Below are positions 48,817-58,396 of a DNA stretch of 64,000 nucleotides, one piece after another. The notes under the pieces were generated by a model. The model did no database searches and was not told the origin of the DNA. It worked only from the letters and a program-made list of their open reading frames with translations. Each line of letters begins with the position of its first letter. Positions within the stretch are counted from its first letter, which is position 1. A program made the position numbers and the translations under genes. Source of the DNA: Vibrio mexicanus (lineage in GTDB: Bacteria; Pseudomonadota; Gammaproteobacteria; Enterobacterales; Vibrionaceae); contig NZ_JYJP01000054.1 of NCBI RefSeq assembly GCF_001012815.1, positions 1-64,000 on the forward strand. The letters are read 5' to 3'.

Positions 48817-48839
48817 TTTGTAAACAAAGTCGTTACAAA
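48817..48839. promoter_or_regulatory. Second palindromic operator candidate, distal to PTS gene
   Basis: TTTGTAA-N9-TTACAAA, exactly the arrangement of the site at 48610, 207 bp away centre to centre. It is in the 3' untranslated part of the binding-protein operon. Additional TTTGT steps at 48798 and 48806 precede it. Confidence 0.55.
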
Positions 48840-48871
48840 TCTATTTTACGACTATTCAAACCTAGTCTGCG

Positions 48872-50131
48872 CTAAGGCGTTCGTACTCGAATCCCCATCA
48901 AACGTACGACAACCGTTTCAGGTTGAACCGAGTCATCCGAGAAGTAGCGATAAAGCTCGCTCGCCACCGCGTTTTGTACAATTGGGTCCACGGCCATCGA
49001 ATCCACAATACTTGGTATGGCAGCGCCTTTCTCAATCGCCTTTTGATAATCGGCGTAAGACTGCTTTTGACAACTCGACAAAGAATCAATCGGAATGTTC
49101 TTTTGGGCCGGAATACTGCCTTTTCGTCTGTTCAGTTCTAACAAAAACTCAGGTGAACTTAACTCTGAAACCACATCCATCCCCGACGGACGCTTAGAAT
49201 CAAAGTGACGGAAAAAGACTAAGCTGTCTGAGTTATAGATAAAACCGGACTCCGTCGAAGGAAACGGCGCACAGCGAATATGCTTAGGTACGTCATTGTG
49301 ATGATAGAGGATCTCGCCCAATGCCCAGTCACCGGTAAACTGAAATGCATGATCACCACGCATCAGAGCTTCGACCCCTTCATCCCAACGCATGGTTGGC
49401 AATGGAGAACCAGCAATCTGGCTTATCTGACGAAAACGTTCAAACACCTGCTTTGTTGTATCGCTGTTTAATGCTTCAGGATTGAGGTTCACAAACGCAT
49501 CCACGTAATAATCTGGGCCGCCAACCCCAAAAGCAATGTTCTCGAACAGTTGTACGATTTGCCATTGATCATTACCCAACGCGATGGGTTTAACACCCGC
49601 CTGTTTGAGCTGTTCCAGACCTTGAATCAGAGATTCCCAATCACTAGGGATCTCAACCTTATGCTGAGCGAGTACATCATAATTAATCCACATCCAATTA
49701 AGACGGTGGATGTTCATCGGGATAGCCACGTAATTCTGCTTATAGCGGTTAATATTTCGAATATCGCTGTATAACAAAGTGTCCCACTGCTGCTGAGCAG
49801 CGACTTCATCCAAATCCACTAGAAAGCCTAGCGCCGCCCAAGAGGAAATTGCTGGGCCTTCCATCAACGCCATATGCGGCGGATTACCCGCAATGGCTCG
49901 AAACTGCAGAGTCGTCTTTGCCGCTGCTCCACCACCACCCACAATCGGATCACTACGAAGTCGGTGTGGGGTTTTATCAAAGCTTCCTTCAATGACTGAT
50001 AAAGCCTCAAGCTCTCCTTTTGATGTCCACCAATGTAAGAACTCGACCTCCTCTGCAAAAGCCATTGAAGGGAGACTAGAAGCTAAACCAGACGCCAATA
50101 TCAAAGCCAGCATTGCCTTACGTATTCTCAT
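48872..50131 (-). CDS. Orphan sugar (glucose-type) ABC binding protein, GtsA-like
   Basis: 419 residues: signal peptide (LALILASGLASSLPSMAFA), then a family-1 binding protein: EVEFLHWWTSKGELEALSVI, VGGGGAAAKTTLQFRAIAGN, PMNIHRLNWMWINYDVL. These are the landmarks of Pseudomonas GtsA (GltB), which binds glucose. No permease or ATPase gene is present; the gene is instead joined to a two-component system, its ATG overlapping the kinase stop (ATGA). A sensory role, presenting sugar to the kinase, is inferred. Ends RVRTP at 48872. Confidence 0.9.
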   Translation of the reverse strand: MRIRKAMLALILASGLASSLPSMAFAEEVEFLHWWTSKGELEALSVIEGSFDKTPHRLRSDPIVGGGGAAAKTTLQFRAIAGNPPHMALMEGPAISSWAALGFLVDLDEVAAQQQWDTLLYSDIRNINRYKQNYVAIPMNIHRLNWMWINYDVLAQHKVEIPSDWESLIQGLEQLKQAGVKPIALGNDQWQIVQLFENIAFGVGGPDYYVDAFVNLNPEALNSDTTKQVFERFRQISQIAGSPLPTMRWDEGVEALMRGDHAFQFTGDWALGEILYHHNDVPKHIRCAPFPSTESGFIYNSDSLVFFRHFDSKRPSGMDVVSELSSPEFLLELNRRKGSIPAQKNIPIDSLSSCQKQSYADYQKAIEKGAAIPSIVDSMAVDPIVQNAVASELYRYFSDDSVQPETVVVRLMGIRVRTP

Positions 50132-51560
50132 TGAGCACTCTCTAAAGTTAGGTTCACGATTAGCCCTTGCTCTTCATCGTTTGACATCGTGATATCACCA
50201 CCGTGTGTTCTGGCGATGGTTCTCGCAATGGCCAAACCTAAACCACTGCCGGGGTCGATTCATTATCAAGACGGGTATAGGGTTTGAAAATGTCCTCAAA
50301 CTTGTCTTCAGGTACACCCTCCCCATAGTCTTTGAAGGTTATGGTGGCAACACCCTTATGATAAGAAGCATCCACATCCACGTAGTCGCCATATTTGACC
50401 CCGTTTTCAACCAAGTTAGCGATACATCTGCGAATCGATAGTGGGCGACCAAAAATAACCACGTTACCCTGAACGGAAACCTGCACACGATTCTCTTCCC
50501 GATTGTGTATTTCGGCGCTTTGGTTGATTACTTCTTCAAGGTTCACCCAGTCTAAGTCTTCGTGGATACCCTCATCCTTTAAGCACTGCAAGGCACCATC
50601 AAGCATCAGCTCCATGTCATTAAGAAGCTTTTCGAATCGCAGCCTTGCTTGAACATCATCCAACATTTCGGTACGCAGTTTTAAACAAGCCAAAGGCGTT
50701 TTAATATCGTGAGAAACGGCGTTAAAGAACAACTCTCGATCGCGTAGATAAGATTTGATCCTTTGATTCATCTTGTTGAATGCGTGGATGGCAGCTCGAG
50801 TTTCAACACTGCCCTCTTCCTCGATAGGTTCGACTTCCATACGCGCGCTCATCAAAGACGCAGAACGCGCCAATGAGCGGAAAGGACGCACCTCTTTCTG
50901 CGCCACTATGTAAGCTACACCAAGCAACAAAATCGTCGCGATAACAAGAAATACTAACTGTTTGGTTTCGAAGATCTCGTTCGTCAGTGAGTTGTATGAC
51001 AGCGGCAGAACCGTCGCCATGTATAACCAACCATCATCTAGTTTGGTTTGAATCACTACAATCGGAAGATCCAAGTCCCCTAACACCAAACTGTAGTCTT
51101 TCCACAGCGCTGGCAGTTCATCGAGCTTGAGCTCTGAGTCAAACACCACCAAATCTTCGCGGTGGGTAATCACCAATGAAGACTCTTTTGGGTACTTCAT
51201 TTTCTGTTGAAGTAGTTCGATCGATTGCTGCTCGATACCTTCCACTAAGGTGTAATTATCGAGCGACTGAACATCAAGATGATGGCTGTTGATCGAAATA
51301 AAAAATCGCGTACCGCCCATATTGCGTAACTGCTGCAACACTAAATGGCGATAGCTTGTCGGTAAGTCGACAAAATAATTAATCGTGTCGGAGGCAGACG
51401 TGGTGATGGCCGACATCGCATTCCATGCTGATTCTTTCTTGGATTCTGCGTTACTGGTATACCAAATAGCACCAACAAAGACTTCGGCCACCACGATCAC
51501 CGCCAGCATCGAGAAAGTGATGCGAGATACCATAGACTGGAACGGCGCTTTCGCAAACAT
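50128..51560 (-). CDS. Sensor histidine kinase of sugar-type two-component system (one frameshift)
   Basis: About 478 residues when restored. Two membrane helices flank a periplasmic domain of about 150 residues (first helix ITFSMLAVIVVAEVFVGAIW; second LVFLVIATILLLGVAYIVAQ). HAMP region, then the phospho-His in FFNAVSHDIKTPLACLKLRT and N-box LVENGVKYGD. As read it stops at 50238; one more C in GGGG at 50251-50254 (CCCC on the minus strand) gives PGSGLGLAIARTIARTHGG and an end at 50128 that overlaps the next gene. Resembles GltS-like kinases of glucose regulation. It starts one base after the response regulator stop. Confidence 0.88.
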
Positions 51561-51561
51561 A

Positions 51562-52259
51562 TCAGTTCACCGCTGAATCTAAGACAAACATGTAACCTTG
51601 ATTTCGGAGGCTCATAATCACGCTTCGGTCATGGTCCCCAATCTGTTTTCTCAGACGGCTAATCTGAACGTCGATACCTCGCTCTAGTGGCTCGGCATCA
51701 CGCCCCCAAAGGCTTGAGCAATATCATTGCGACTCAGTAAACGATTCGGTGAACTCAACATCAACGTCAGCAAGTTATAGTCAGCGCCAGACAAAGCGAC
51801 AACCTCACCTTGCGATCCCAATAGATGCCGCTTCAACGTATCAAACTTCCACCCCATAAACTCGACAAAACGCGAGGAATTATCCGTGGTGTAACTGGAA
51901 CGTCTGAGCAGCGCTTTAATGCGTGCGAGCAGCTCTCGAGGATTGAAGGATTTGGTGATGTAATCATCTGCGCCAATTTCTAATCCCGCAATTCGGTCGG
52001 CATCATCGGTCACGGCGGTCAGCATGATGATAGGCACCTGAGACGTGGTTCGCAGCTTTTGACACAAAGTTAACCCATCATCGCCGGGCAACATGATGTC
52101 CAAAATGATTAAGTCGGGTGTGGTGGAGTCTAAGATCTTCCACATATGGCTACCATCGGTGGCGGTCTTTACGGTAAAGTTTGCTCGTTCTAAATACTCG
52201 CTTAAGGCATCCAAAATTTCTTGGTTGTCGTCAACAATGAGAATAATTTTGTCGTCCAT
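51562..52259 (-). CDS. OmpR-family response regulator (one frameshift)
   Basis: About 232 residues when restored. Receiver domain with the phospho-Asp in PDLIILDIMLPGDDGLTLCQ and Lys in YITKSFNPRELLARIKALLR; then the winged-helix effector domain (ALSGADYNLLTLMLSSPNRL). The frame breaks in CCCCC at 51703-51707; one more G on the minus strand restores GGRDAEPLERGIDVQISRLR and the final strands (NQGYMFVLDSAVN), ending at 51562. First gene of the operon with kinase and sugar-binding protein; resembles GltR of Pseudomonas. Confidence 0.9.
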
Positions 52260-52422
52260 TACAGCACCTACACCTATTTAGAAACTAATGACCCATCGGT
52301 TAATCACTGATTTATCACATTTCTAAATCTGGCGACAGCGAGCAGTTTCAATTATGCAATAATCTGTGACAGCAAATTCGTTTTATCGAGTTTGAGACAA
52401 GTTCGGACTTATCGAGACGTAA

Positions 52423-52452
52423 AAAAAGGCCTAACCAACTGGCTAGACCTTT
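52423..52452 (-). terminator. Terminator at the end of the cyo-sco operon
   Basis: On the minus strand AAAGGTCTAGCC-AGTT-GGTTAGGCCTTT with one G-U pair and one mismatch, followed by a T run. It lies about 30 bp behind the stop at 52482. Confidence 0.75.
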
Positions 52453-52481
52453 CTATGAGTGAGTTCTCTTTAGCAGAACGC

Positions 52482-53033
52482 TTAACTCGATACGACTTGT
52501 CTGGTTGTAACCAAACAAAGCAGTCCGAACTGATCGGTGAGGAAGGCTTGCTTACCATTCACACGCTTGCTCGATAACACCATGGTATTTTGATTCAGCT
52601 TGCCCTGAAAGTCCCATTTGCTGAAGGCTTCATGGCGAGCATCTGAACACGATGTTTGCAGAATAAAGCTTTCCGTCACCGAGGTATCACAACGTCCTTG
52701 AGAGTTCACGACACCATGAAACGTCACATGACTGCCCCGGTCTCGGTATTCTGCGACGGCAAGCGCGTTGAACATTTGGTTGTCGCTGTCTGATTCGCCA
52801 TAAGCCAGCATACGATGCGGGTTTTGCTTAAGGGTTTTCGACGCCAGCCCCCTAAGTTCAACGGAGCAAGGAATACTTCGCTCTTCAGAGATGGTATCCA
52901 TTGAAGTACGCACTGGCGCTACTTCTTGGTTTGCCAACACCGAGGTGCTCATCACTGCGCTTACAATAACGCTTGAGACTGCTGCTTTCTGGAAAGGCAT
53001 TCTCCCGAACATAAAGCCTGTTAACCCTTTCAT
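52482..53033 (-). CDS. Exported protein of unknown function
   Basis: 183 residues with a signal peptide (FQKAAVSSVIVSAVMSTSVLA). The mature part has five or so Cys in pairs (SIPCSVE, GRCDTSVTE, QTSCSDARHE, GLLCLVTT), suggesting disulfides in the periplasm, and no recognised domain. It is the last gene after cyoABCDE-sco-PCuAC on the same strand, 37 bp behind PCuAC, so a role beside the oxidase is possible but unsupported. Confidence 0.65.
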   Translation of the reverse strand: MKGLTGFMFGRMPFQKAAVSSVIVSAVMSTSVLANQEVAPVRTSMDTISEERSIPCSVELRGLASKTLKQNPHRMLAYGESDSDNQMFNALAVAEYRDRGSHVTFHGVVNSQGRCDTSVTESFILQTSCSDARHEAFSKWDFQGKLNQNTMVLSSKRVNGKQAFLTDQFGLLCLVTTRQVVSS

Positions 53034-53070
53034 ACCGCTACCTCTTATCTCGATTTGCTGTTGAGCTAAA

Positions 53071-53634
53071 TTAGTCTGCTTTGATCACTGGCATGTCGAT
53101 GGTCGCTGTTGTGCCATTATCAAACACCAACTCAACCTCGATACTTTCACCATCGGTTAAACGTTGGTTAAGCATCATAAACATCAAATGATAGCCACCT
53201 GGCTTTAAGTAAAACTTCTCGTTTGCTTCAATTTCAACGTACTCCACTTTGCGCATTGCCATTTTGCTATCGCGCATGAACATGCGGTGGATTTCAGTGT
53301 GTTCAGCAACCGTAGTTTTCGCTTCTGTTAGACGCAGCGTTTCATCGCTTTCGTTTACGATGGTTAAGTATCCCGCACCCACTTTAACACCAGGGATCGT
53401 CGCTTTCGCTCGCGCATCTTCAATGGTAATCGCGTCACTGATCGACTGGCTTTCACCTATGAACTCGCTGCTACTCCCATGATGAGCATGGTCGTGGTTG
53501 TGTTTCTCATGGTCGCTATGTTGCTCATGGTCACTGTGGTTTGCGTGTTCGCTGTGGTCACCGTGATGATGAGCGTTCGCAACTTGTGACATTAAAATCG
53601 CTGCAGCCAGCAAGCTAAGAGATTTGAGTTTCAT
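53071..53634 (-). CDS. PCuAC copper chaperone with His-rich N-terminus
   Basis: About 187 residues. Signal peptide (MKLKSLSLLAAAILMSQVANA), then some 30 residues dominated by His and Asp (HHHGDHSEHANHSDH...), then a PCuAC domain with the copper ligands in HTEIHRMFMRDSKMAMRKVE and GGYHLMFMML. PCuAC passes Cu(I) to oxidases together with Sco. The ATG at 53634 has GAGG seven bases before it. Gene is 56 bp behind the Sco gene. Confidence 0.9.
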   Translation of the reverse strand: MKLKSLSLLAAAILMSQVANAHHHGDHSEHANHSDHEQHSDHEKHNHDHAHHGSSSEFIGESQSISDAITIEDARAKATIPGVKVGAGYLTIVNESDETLRLTEAKTTVAEHTEIHRMFMRDSKMAMRKVEYVEIEANEKFYLKPGGYHLMFMMLNQRLTDGESIEVELVFDNGTTATIDMPVIKAD

Positions 53635-53689
53635 TGATGGCCTCATTTCTAAATAATTGGTTTTGGAACGATTTGTACTTTGAGCAGTA

Positions 53690-54301
53690 CTAATTATTGG
53701 TTGTTATCGCGCGCTCAATTCGAGCAGCCAGCTCAATTGGCGTGGTAGCGTAACTCATAGAATCAACGAGTTCGCCTTGAGGGTTGATGATGTAAAATCG
53801 CGATACATGGTCGACGGTATAAGAAAGTCGAGATGATTCCATGGCCACTAGGTCATAGTAGACACCATACTGACGAGTCATCGCTTGGATCTCTTCAGGC
53901 GTCCCTGTGATACCGAGAATGCGTGGGTCAAAGTACTGCGCGAACTCGTGTAGAGACTGCAGGTCATCACGCTCTGGATCGACGCTAATAAAGAAACCTT
54001 GTACGTCATCATAGTGAACTTCGTCCACTTGTCCTAGCGCGGCTGAAATCACGCCCATTGAGGTTGGGCAGACTTCTGCGCAGTTCAAGTAACCAAAATA
54101 CATGATGACTGCTTTGCCTTCGTACTCGGCCAAATCGACCGTGCCATCGAGGTTTTTAAGTTGAAACTGACCGCCTAAATCCTTGGCTTGAACAGGTTTT
54201 TCGCCCACCGGCACCGTAATATTGTCCAAATACAGTGCCAAGATCGCAGTCAGCGCCAGCGCGCCCGCGACCATTACCCATTTCACAGGATTCATTTGCA
54301 T
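53690..54301 (-). CDS. SCO1/SenC family copper/redox protein
   Basis: 203 residues, N-terminal membrane anchor (WVMVAGALALTAILALYLDN) and a thioredoxin-like domain with the CxxxC pair in MYFGYLNCAEVCPTSMGVIS and the metal His in YTVDHVSRFYIINP. Sco proteins assist assembly of haem-copper oxidases, best known for the CuA site. Between cyoE and PCuAC in one operon. GGGAG precedes the ATG. Confidence 0.92.
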   Translation of the reverse strand: MQMNPVKWVMVAGALALTAILALYLDNITVPVGEKPVQAKDLGGQFQLKNLDGTVDLAEYEGKAVIMYFGYLNCAEVCPTSMGVISAALGQVDEVHYDDVQGFFISVDPERDDLQSLHEFAQYFDPRILGITGTPEEIQAMTRQYGVYYDLVAMESSRLSYTVDHVSRFYIINPQGELVDSMSYATTPIELAARIERAITTNN

Positions 54302-54374
54302 TAACTTCTCCCGATAGAGACTTCAAACAGCAATGACTCAAAGAACCATAGTTCTGGAAGCATCGTCTCTGAAA

Positions 54375-55274
54375 TCAATACTGCTTGGCGTGTCGCTCCA
54401 TTTCTGGCGCTGCTAATTCTGGGGAAGTAAAGTCGATAGAAATCAACAAACAGAACACCATAATCGATACGATGGAGAAGATAGTAAGCTGCTTGCCCCA
54501 TTGCTCTGTCGGCATTTTTTGGAAGCTCACCTTCGCCAGATACAGCCAGTACAAGCTCACTAAACCAACACCCAGTGCATACCAACTGCCCGCATAGCCT
54601 AGATAACTTAACGCTAAAGCCGCAATGGCAAATGCCACTATGTAAGCAATGATGTGCGTGCGCGCTTTGTCTACGCCTTCTTTAATTGGAAGGACCGGAA
54701 TATTCGCCGCTTTGTAGTCGTTGAATCGGTAGATCGCGATCGCGTAAGAGTGCGGGATCTGCCAAATACAGAACGTGATGAACAAAATCACCGCGCCTGC
54801 ATCAAATTGGTTGGTTACCGCGCAGTAGCCAATCACTGGTGGACAAGCGCCAGACAGGCCACCGATTAGCGTGCCATGAACTGATTGTCGTTTGTAGTAA
54901 AGCGTGTAAAAGCCAACATACACGACAAAGCCCAATAAACCGAAAACAAACGCAAGAAAAGACGTGTAAAAGTACAACGTCGCAAAACCCACAAAACCAG
55001 ATGCGAAGCCCAAGCTAATCGCATGTGAAACCGGTACGATTTTCTGTACCAGTTCACGCTGACAAGTTCTCTGCATCTTGGCATCGATATCTCGGTCCAC
55101 GTAGTTATTGAACACGCAACCAGAGGCAACAATTAAGGTAGTACCAACACAAACTGCCACAAATGTCTGCCAATCAATTTGGCCTTGTGAGGCCAAAAAG
55201 AAGCCAGCAGCCGCGGCAACTAAGTTGCCGCGGATAATGCCAGGTTTGGTCAATTGGAGGTAATGTTTAAACAT
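54375..55274 (-). CDS. cyoE: Protohaem IX farnesyltransferase (haem O synthase)
   Basis: 299 residues with multiple membrane helices and the prenyltransferase motif NNYVDRDIDAKMQRTCQREL (Asp-rich, about residues 70-90) and the second YKRQSVHGTLIGGLSGACPP. It converts haem B to haem O for the bo3 oxidase. It is the fifth gene of cyoABCDE, 12 bp after cyoD. Confidence 0.96.
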   Translation of the reverse strand: MFKHYLQLTKPGIIRGNLVAAAAGFFLASQGQIDWQTFVAVCVGTTLIVASGCVFNNYVDRDIDAKMQRTCQRELVQKIVPVSHAISLGFASGFVGFATLYFYTSFLAFVFGLLGFVVYVGFYTLYYKRQSVHGTLIGGLSGACPPVIGYCAVTNQFDAGAVILFITFCIWQIPHSYAIAIYRFNDYKAANIPVLPIKEGVDKARTHIIAYIVAFAIAALALSYLGYAGSWYALGVGLVSLYWLYLAKVSFQKMPTEQWGKQLTIFSIVSIMVFCLLISIDFTSPELAAPEMERHAKQY

Positions 55275-55286
55275 TGTATCTTCCGT

Positions 55287-55637
55287 TTAGTGACCCATAA
55301 GCATGTTGTGGTTTAGGTGATCCATAATCCACAACGAACCGACGAGGATAATCGCCACAATCACGACCACAAAGACCGCGGAAGTGGTATTCCACATCTG
55401 TTCAGATGATGTGTTCATGTGTAAGAAGAACACAAGTTGAACCATGATCTGTGCCACTGCACACACCATGATCACAGCAACTTTAAGTTGCGGGCTGCCG
55501 ACGTCCATCATCACCATTGCAAATGGGATAACAGTCAGAATGATGGAGTAGATTAAACCACCCACATACTCTTTTATGCTGCCGTGTGCTTGCCCGCCGT
55601 GGCCAGTTTCGCCGTGAGCACCAGTAGAATGACCCAT
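55287..55637 (-). CDS. cyoD: Cytochrome bo3 oxidase subunit IV
   Basis: 116 residues with three membrane helices (GGLIYSIILTVIPFAMVMM; KVAVIMVCAVAQIMVQLVFF; TTSAVFVVVIVAIILVGSLW), standard CyoD. Its ATG shares a base with the cyoC stop. Confidence 0.95.
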   Translation of the reverse strand: MGHSTGAHGETGHGGQAHGSIKEYVGGLIYSIILTVIPFAMVMMDVGSPQLKVAVIMVCAVAQIMVQLVFFLHMNTSSEQMWNTTSAVFVVVIVAIILVGSLWIMDHLNHNMLMGH

Positions 55638-56293
55638 TACATAACTCCCATCAGGTAAACAACACTAAATACACAGATCCAGATAACATCTAGGAAGTGC
55701 CAGAATAAGCTCAGACAAGACAGACGTGCGTGATTATCTTCAGTAAAGCCGTCGCGCTTAAAGTGGAAGTACAGAACGATCATCCAAATCAAACCCGCGA
55801 ATACGTGCAGACCGTGCGTCGCAACTAGAGCGTAAAACGCAGACCAGTACGCACTGCTGTCAAACGTCGCACCCGCCTGGCTGAAGTGGTAAAACTCGTA
55901 CACTTCCATGATTAGGAAGCCTAAACCCAGCGCGAAGGTAATACCCAACCAAGTAAGCATTCCTTTCATGTCGCGGTTCTGTGCCTTCAGCATACCCATG
56001 CCGAAGGTAAAACTACTTAGAAGTAGTAGTGCTGTACCACCAGCCACGAACCATAGATTAAACAGTTCAGACGGTTCGATGATGCCAGCAAAGCTGTTTG
56101 AGAATACGGCGAACACTGCAAACAGAGTACCGAAAAGCAAACAGTCACTTAGGATGTAGATCCAAAAACCAAAGATGGTGTCACCCGCATAGTCATGATG
56201 ATCGTGATCATCATGACCGCCATGGGGTGCTTGAGTGTCAACCGAAGATTCCGGCTGACGTTCATTAAGCGTGCTTTCAATAACAGCGGTCAT
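55637..56293 (-). CDS. cyoC: Cytochrome bo3 oxidase subunit III
   Basis: 218 residues. An acid- and His-rich N-terminal tail (GGHDDHDHHDYAGD) precedes five membrane helices of the CoxC fold (FGFWIYILSDCLLFGTLFAV; YALVATHGLHVFAGLIWMIV; CLSLFWHFLDVIWICVFSVV). Standard oxidase subunit III. It is 17 bp after cyoB. Confidence 0.95.
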   Translation of the reverse strand: MTAVIESTLNERQPESSVDTQAPHGGHDDHDHHDYAGDTIFGFWIYILSDCLLFGTLFAVFAVFSNSFAGIIEPSELFNLWFVAGGTALLLLSSFTFGMGMLKAQNRDMKGMLTWLGITFALGLGFLIMEVYEFYHFSQAGATFDSSAYWSAFYALVATHGLHVFAGLIWMIVLYFHFKRDGFTEDNHARLSCLSLFWHFLDVIWICVFSVVYLMGVM

Positions 56294-56310
56294 AATAGTT
56301 CCTTAAATCC

Positions 56311-58396
56311 TTACGCAGTTGCACCAGCAGGTTTTAGGTCATCATCGCGCGATGAATCATCATCCTGCTCTGGCTTCTGAACATTCTTCTTGTCGCGTTC
56401 AACCGCCGCCAAATGCTCTCCTTCAATTGCTTCAACTTCTGATACCTCAACAAAGTAGTCTTTGCTGCGTTGGAAGCTGTAGGCAATCCAAGAACCGATC
56501 ATGCCGATAGTACTTGCGATAACTAACCACCAGATGTGCCATACAAAAGCAAAACCGAATACCAACGCGAATGCACTGATGACTACGCCCGCCCACGTGT
56601 TTTTAGGCATGTGAATGCGCTTGTAACGCTCAGGTTTTTGGTAAGCAGTACCATTTTCCTTGCAGTAGTAGTGCTGATCACGGTCTTCAATCTTTGGCAG
56701 TGTCGCAAAGTTGTAGAACGGTGGTGGAGATGACGTTGCCCACTCAAGAGTACGGCCATCCCATGGGTCACCTGTGGTGTCCATGTTTTCTTTGCGGTCA
56801 CGGATACTGACAAATACCTGCCAGAACTGAACTGCGATGCCTGCTGCAATGATTGCTACACCGAATGCCGCCGTCCATAGAAGCGGTGCCCACTCTGGGT
56901 TGTCAGCAACGTTTAGACGACGCGTCATACCGTTGAAGCCAAGAATGTAAACAGGCATGAAGGCAACGAAGAAACCGATCGTCCATAGCGCACACGAAAG
57001 CTTACCTAGGCGCTCATTAAGCTTGAAGCCAGTCGCTTTCGGGAACCAGTAAGTGAAGCCTGCAAAGTAACCAAATACCGCACCACCAATGATTACGTTG
57101 TGGAAGTGAGCGATAACGAACAAGCTGTTGTGTAGAACAAAGTTCGCCGCTGGAATGGCCAGCATGACACCCGTCATACCACCAATGGTAAAGGTAATTA
57201 GGAAAGCGATCGTCCACCACATACTTGCAGTAAACTCAACGCGGCCTTTGTACATGGTAAATAGCCAGTTAAATATCTTAACCCGGTGGGTATCGATATG
57301 ATCATTGTGGCTATACCAAAGAATGCGTTCACGCTAGCCCCCGCACCCATGGTAAAGAAGTGGTGTAGCCATACCACGAACGACAGAACCATGATTACTG
57401 CTGTCGCCCACACCAAAGAGGTGTAACCAAATAGACGTTTACGCGAGAATGTCGCGGTAATTTCCGAGAAGATACCAAACGCAGGCAAGATCAGGATGTA
57501 AACCTCTGGATGACCCCATGCCCAAATCAAGTTCACGTACATCATCTGGTTACCACCCATATCGGTAGTAAAGAAGTGCGTGCCCATGTAGCGATCAAGC
57601 GTCAGTAACGTTAGCGTTACGGTTAGAATTGGGAAAGCCAGTACAATCAGAGCGTTAGAACACAGTGCTGTCCACGTAAACACTGGCATTTGCATAAGCT
57701 TCATGCCCGGAGCGCGCATACGTAAAATCGTTACAACAAAGTTCACACCCGTTAGAAGGGTACCAATACCCGAGATCTGCAATGACCAGAGCCAATAATC
57801 GACCCCTACCCAGGGGCTATACTCCATGCCAGACAATGGCGGATACGCCAACCAACCCGTTGCAGCAAACTCACCAACAAACAGAGAGATGTTGATCAGT
57901 AGCGCACCTACTACGAACAGCCAGAAGCTGAGCGAGTTTAGGAACGGGAAAGCAACGTCACGCGCACCAATCTGCAGCGGTACGATGATGTTCATCAAGC
58001 CCACCACCAGCGGCATGGCAACAAAGAAGATCATGATTACGCCGTGCGCAGAGAAGATCTGGTCGTAGTGCTCGGGTGGAAGATAGCTCATGTCTACGGT
58101 AGATGCCGCTTGTTGCGTACGCATCATTACCGCATCTGCAAAACCACGTAACATCATACTAACGCGACAATGATATACATGATACCAATCTTCTTGTGGT
58201 CTACCGATGTAAACCAGTTGTCCCACAAGTACTTCCATTTGCCTTGATGAGTAATATAAGCAAATAGTCCTAGACCGCCTAGAATACAAGCGATCATTAC
58301 CGGCAAGATAACAGGGTCAGTCACTGGGATAACGTCCCAGTTCAGCTTACCAAATATCGGATCCGGTTCAGCGTGTACATCGCCTTTATAGGCCAT
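56311..58396 (-). CDS. cyoB: Cytochrome bo3 oxidase subunit I (two frameshifts)
   Basis: Three frames give about 695 residues. Start [20 protein letters not shown]; quinol-site residues in [16 protein letters not shown] and [20 protein letters not shown]; the CuB His-Tyr region in [20 protein letters not shown]; haem ligand His in [20 protein letters not shown]. Breaks: one base missing near 58158 (IIVALV to MMLRGF) and one G missing in CCC at 57282-57284 (ISIPTG to [18 protein letters not shown]). The ATG lies inside the end of cyoA, overlapping it by 11 bases. Catalytic subunit reducing O2 to water and pumping protons. Confidence 0.93.

Noticed and set aside
53480..53580. Repetitive CATGGTCACTGTG-like sequence.
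   Set aside because: Not a DNA repeat element; it encodes the His-rich N-terminus of PCuAC.
56195..56216. Perfect inverted repeat CATGATGATC-GT-GATCATCATG.
   Set aside because: It lies inside cyoC and follows from the alternating His and Asp codons of the N-terminal tail.
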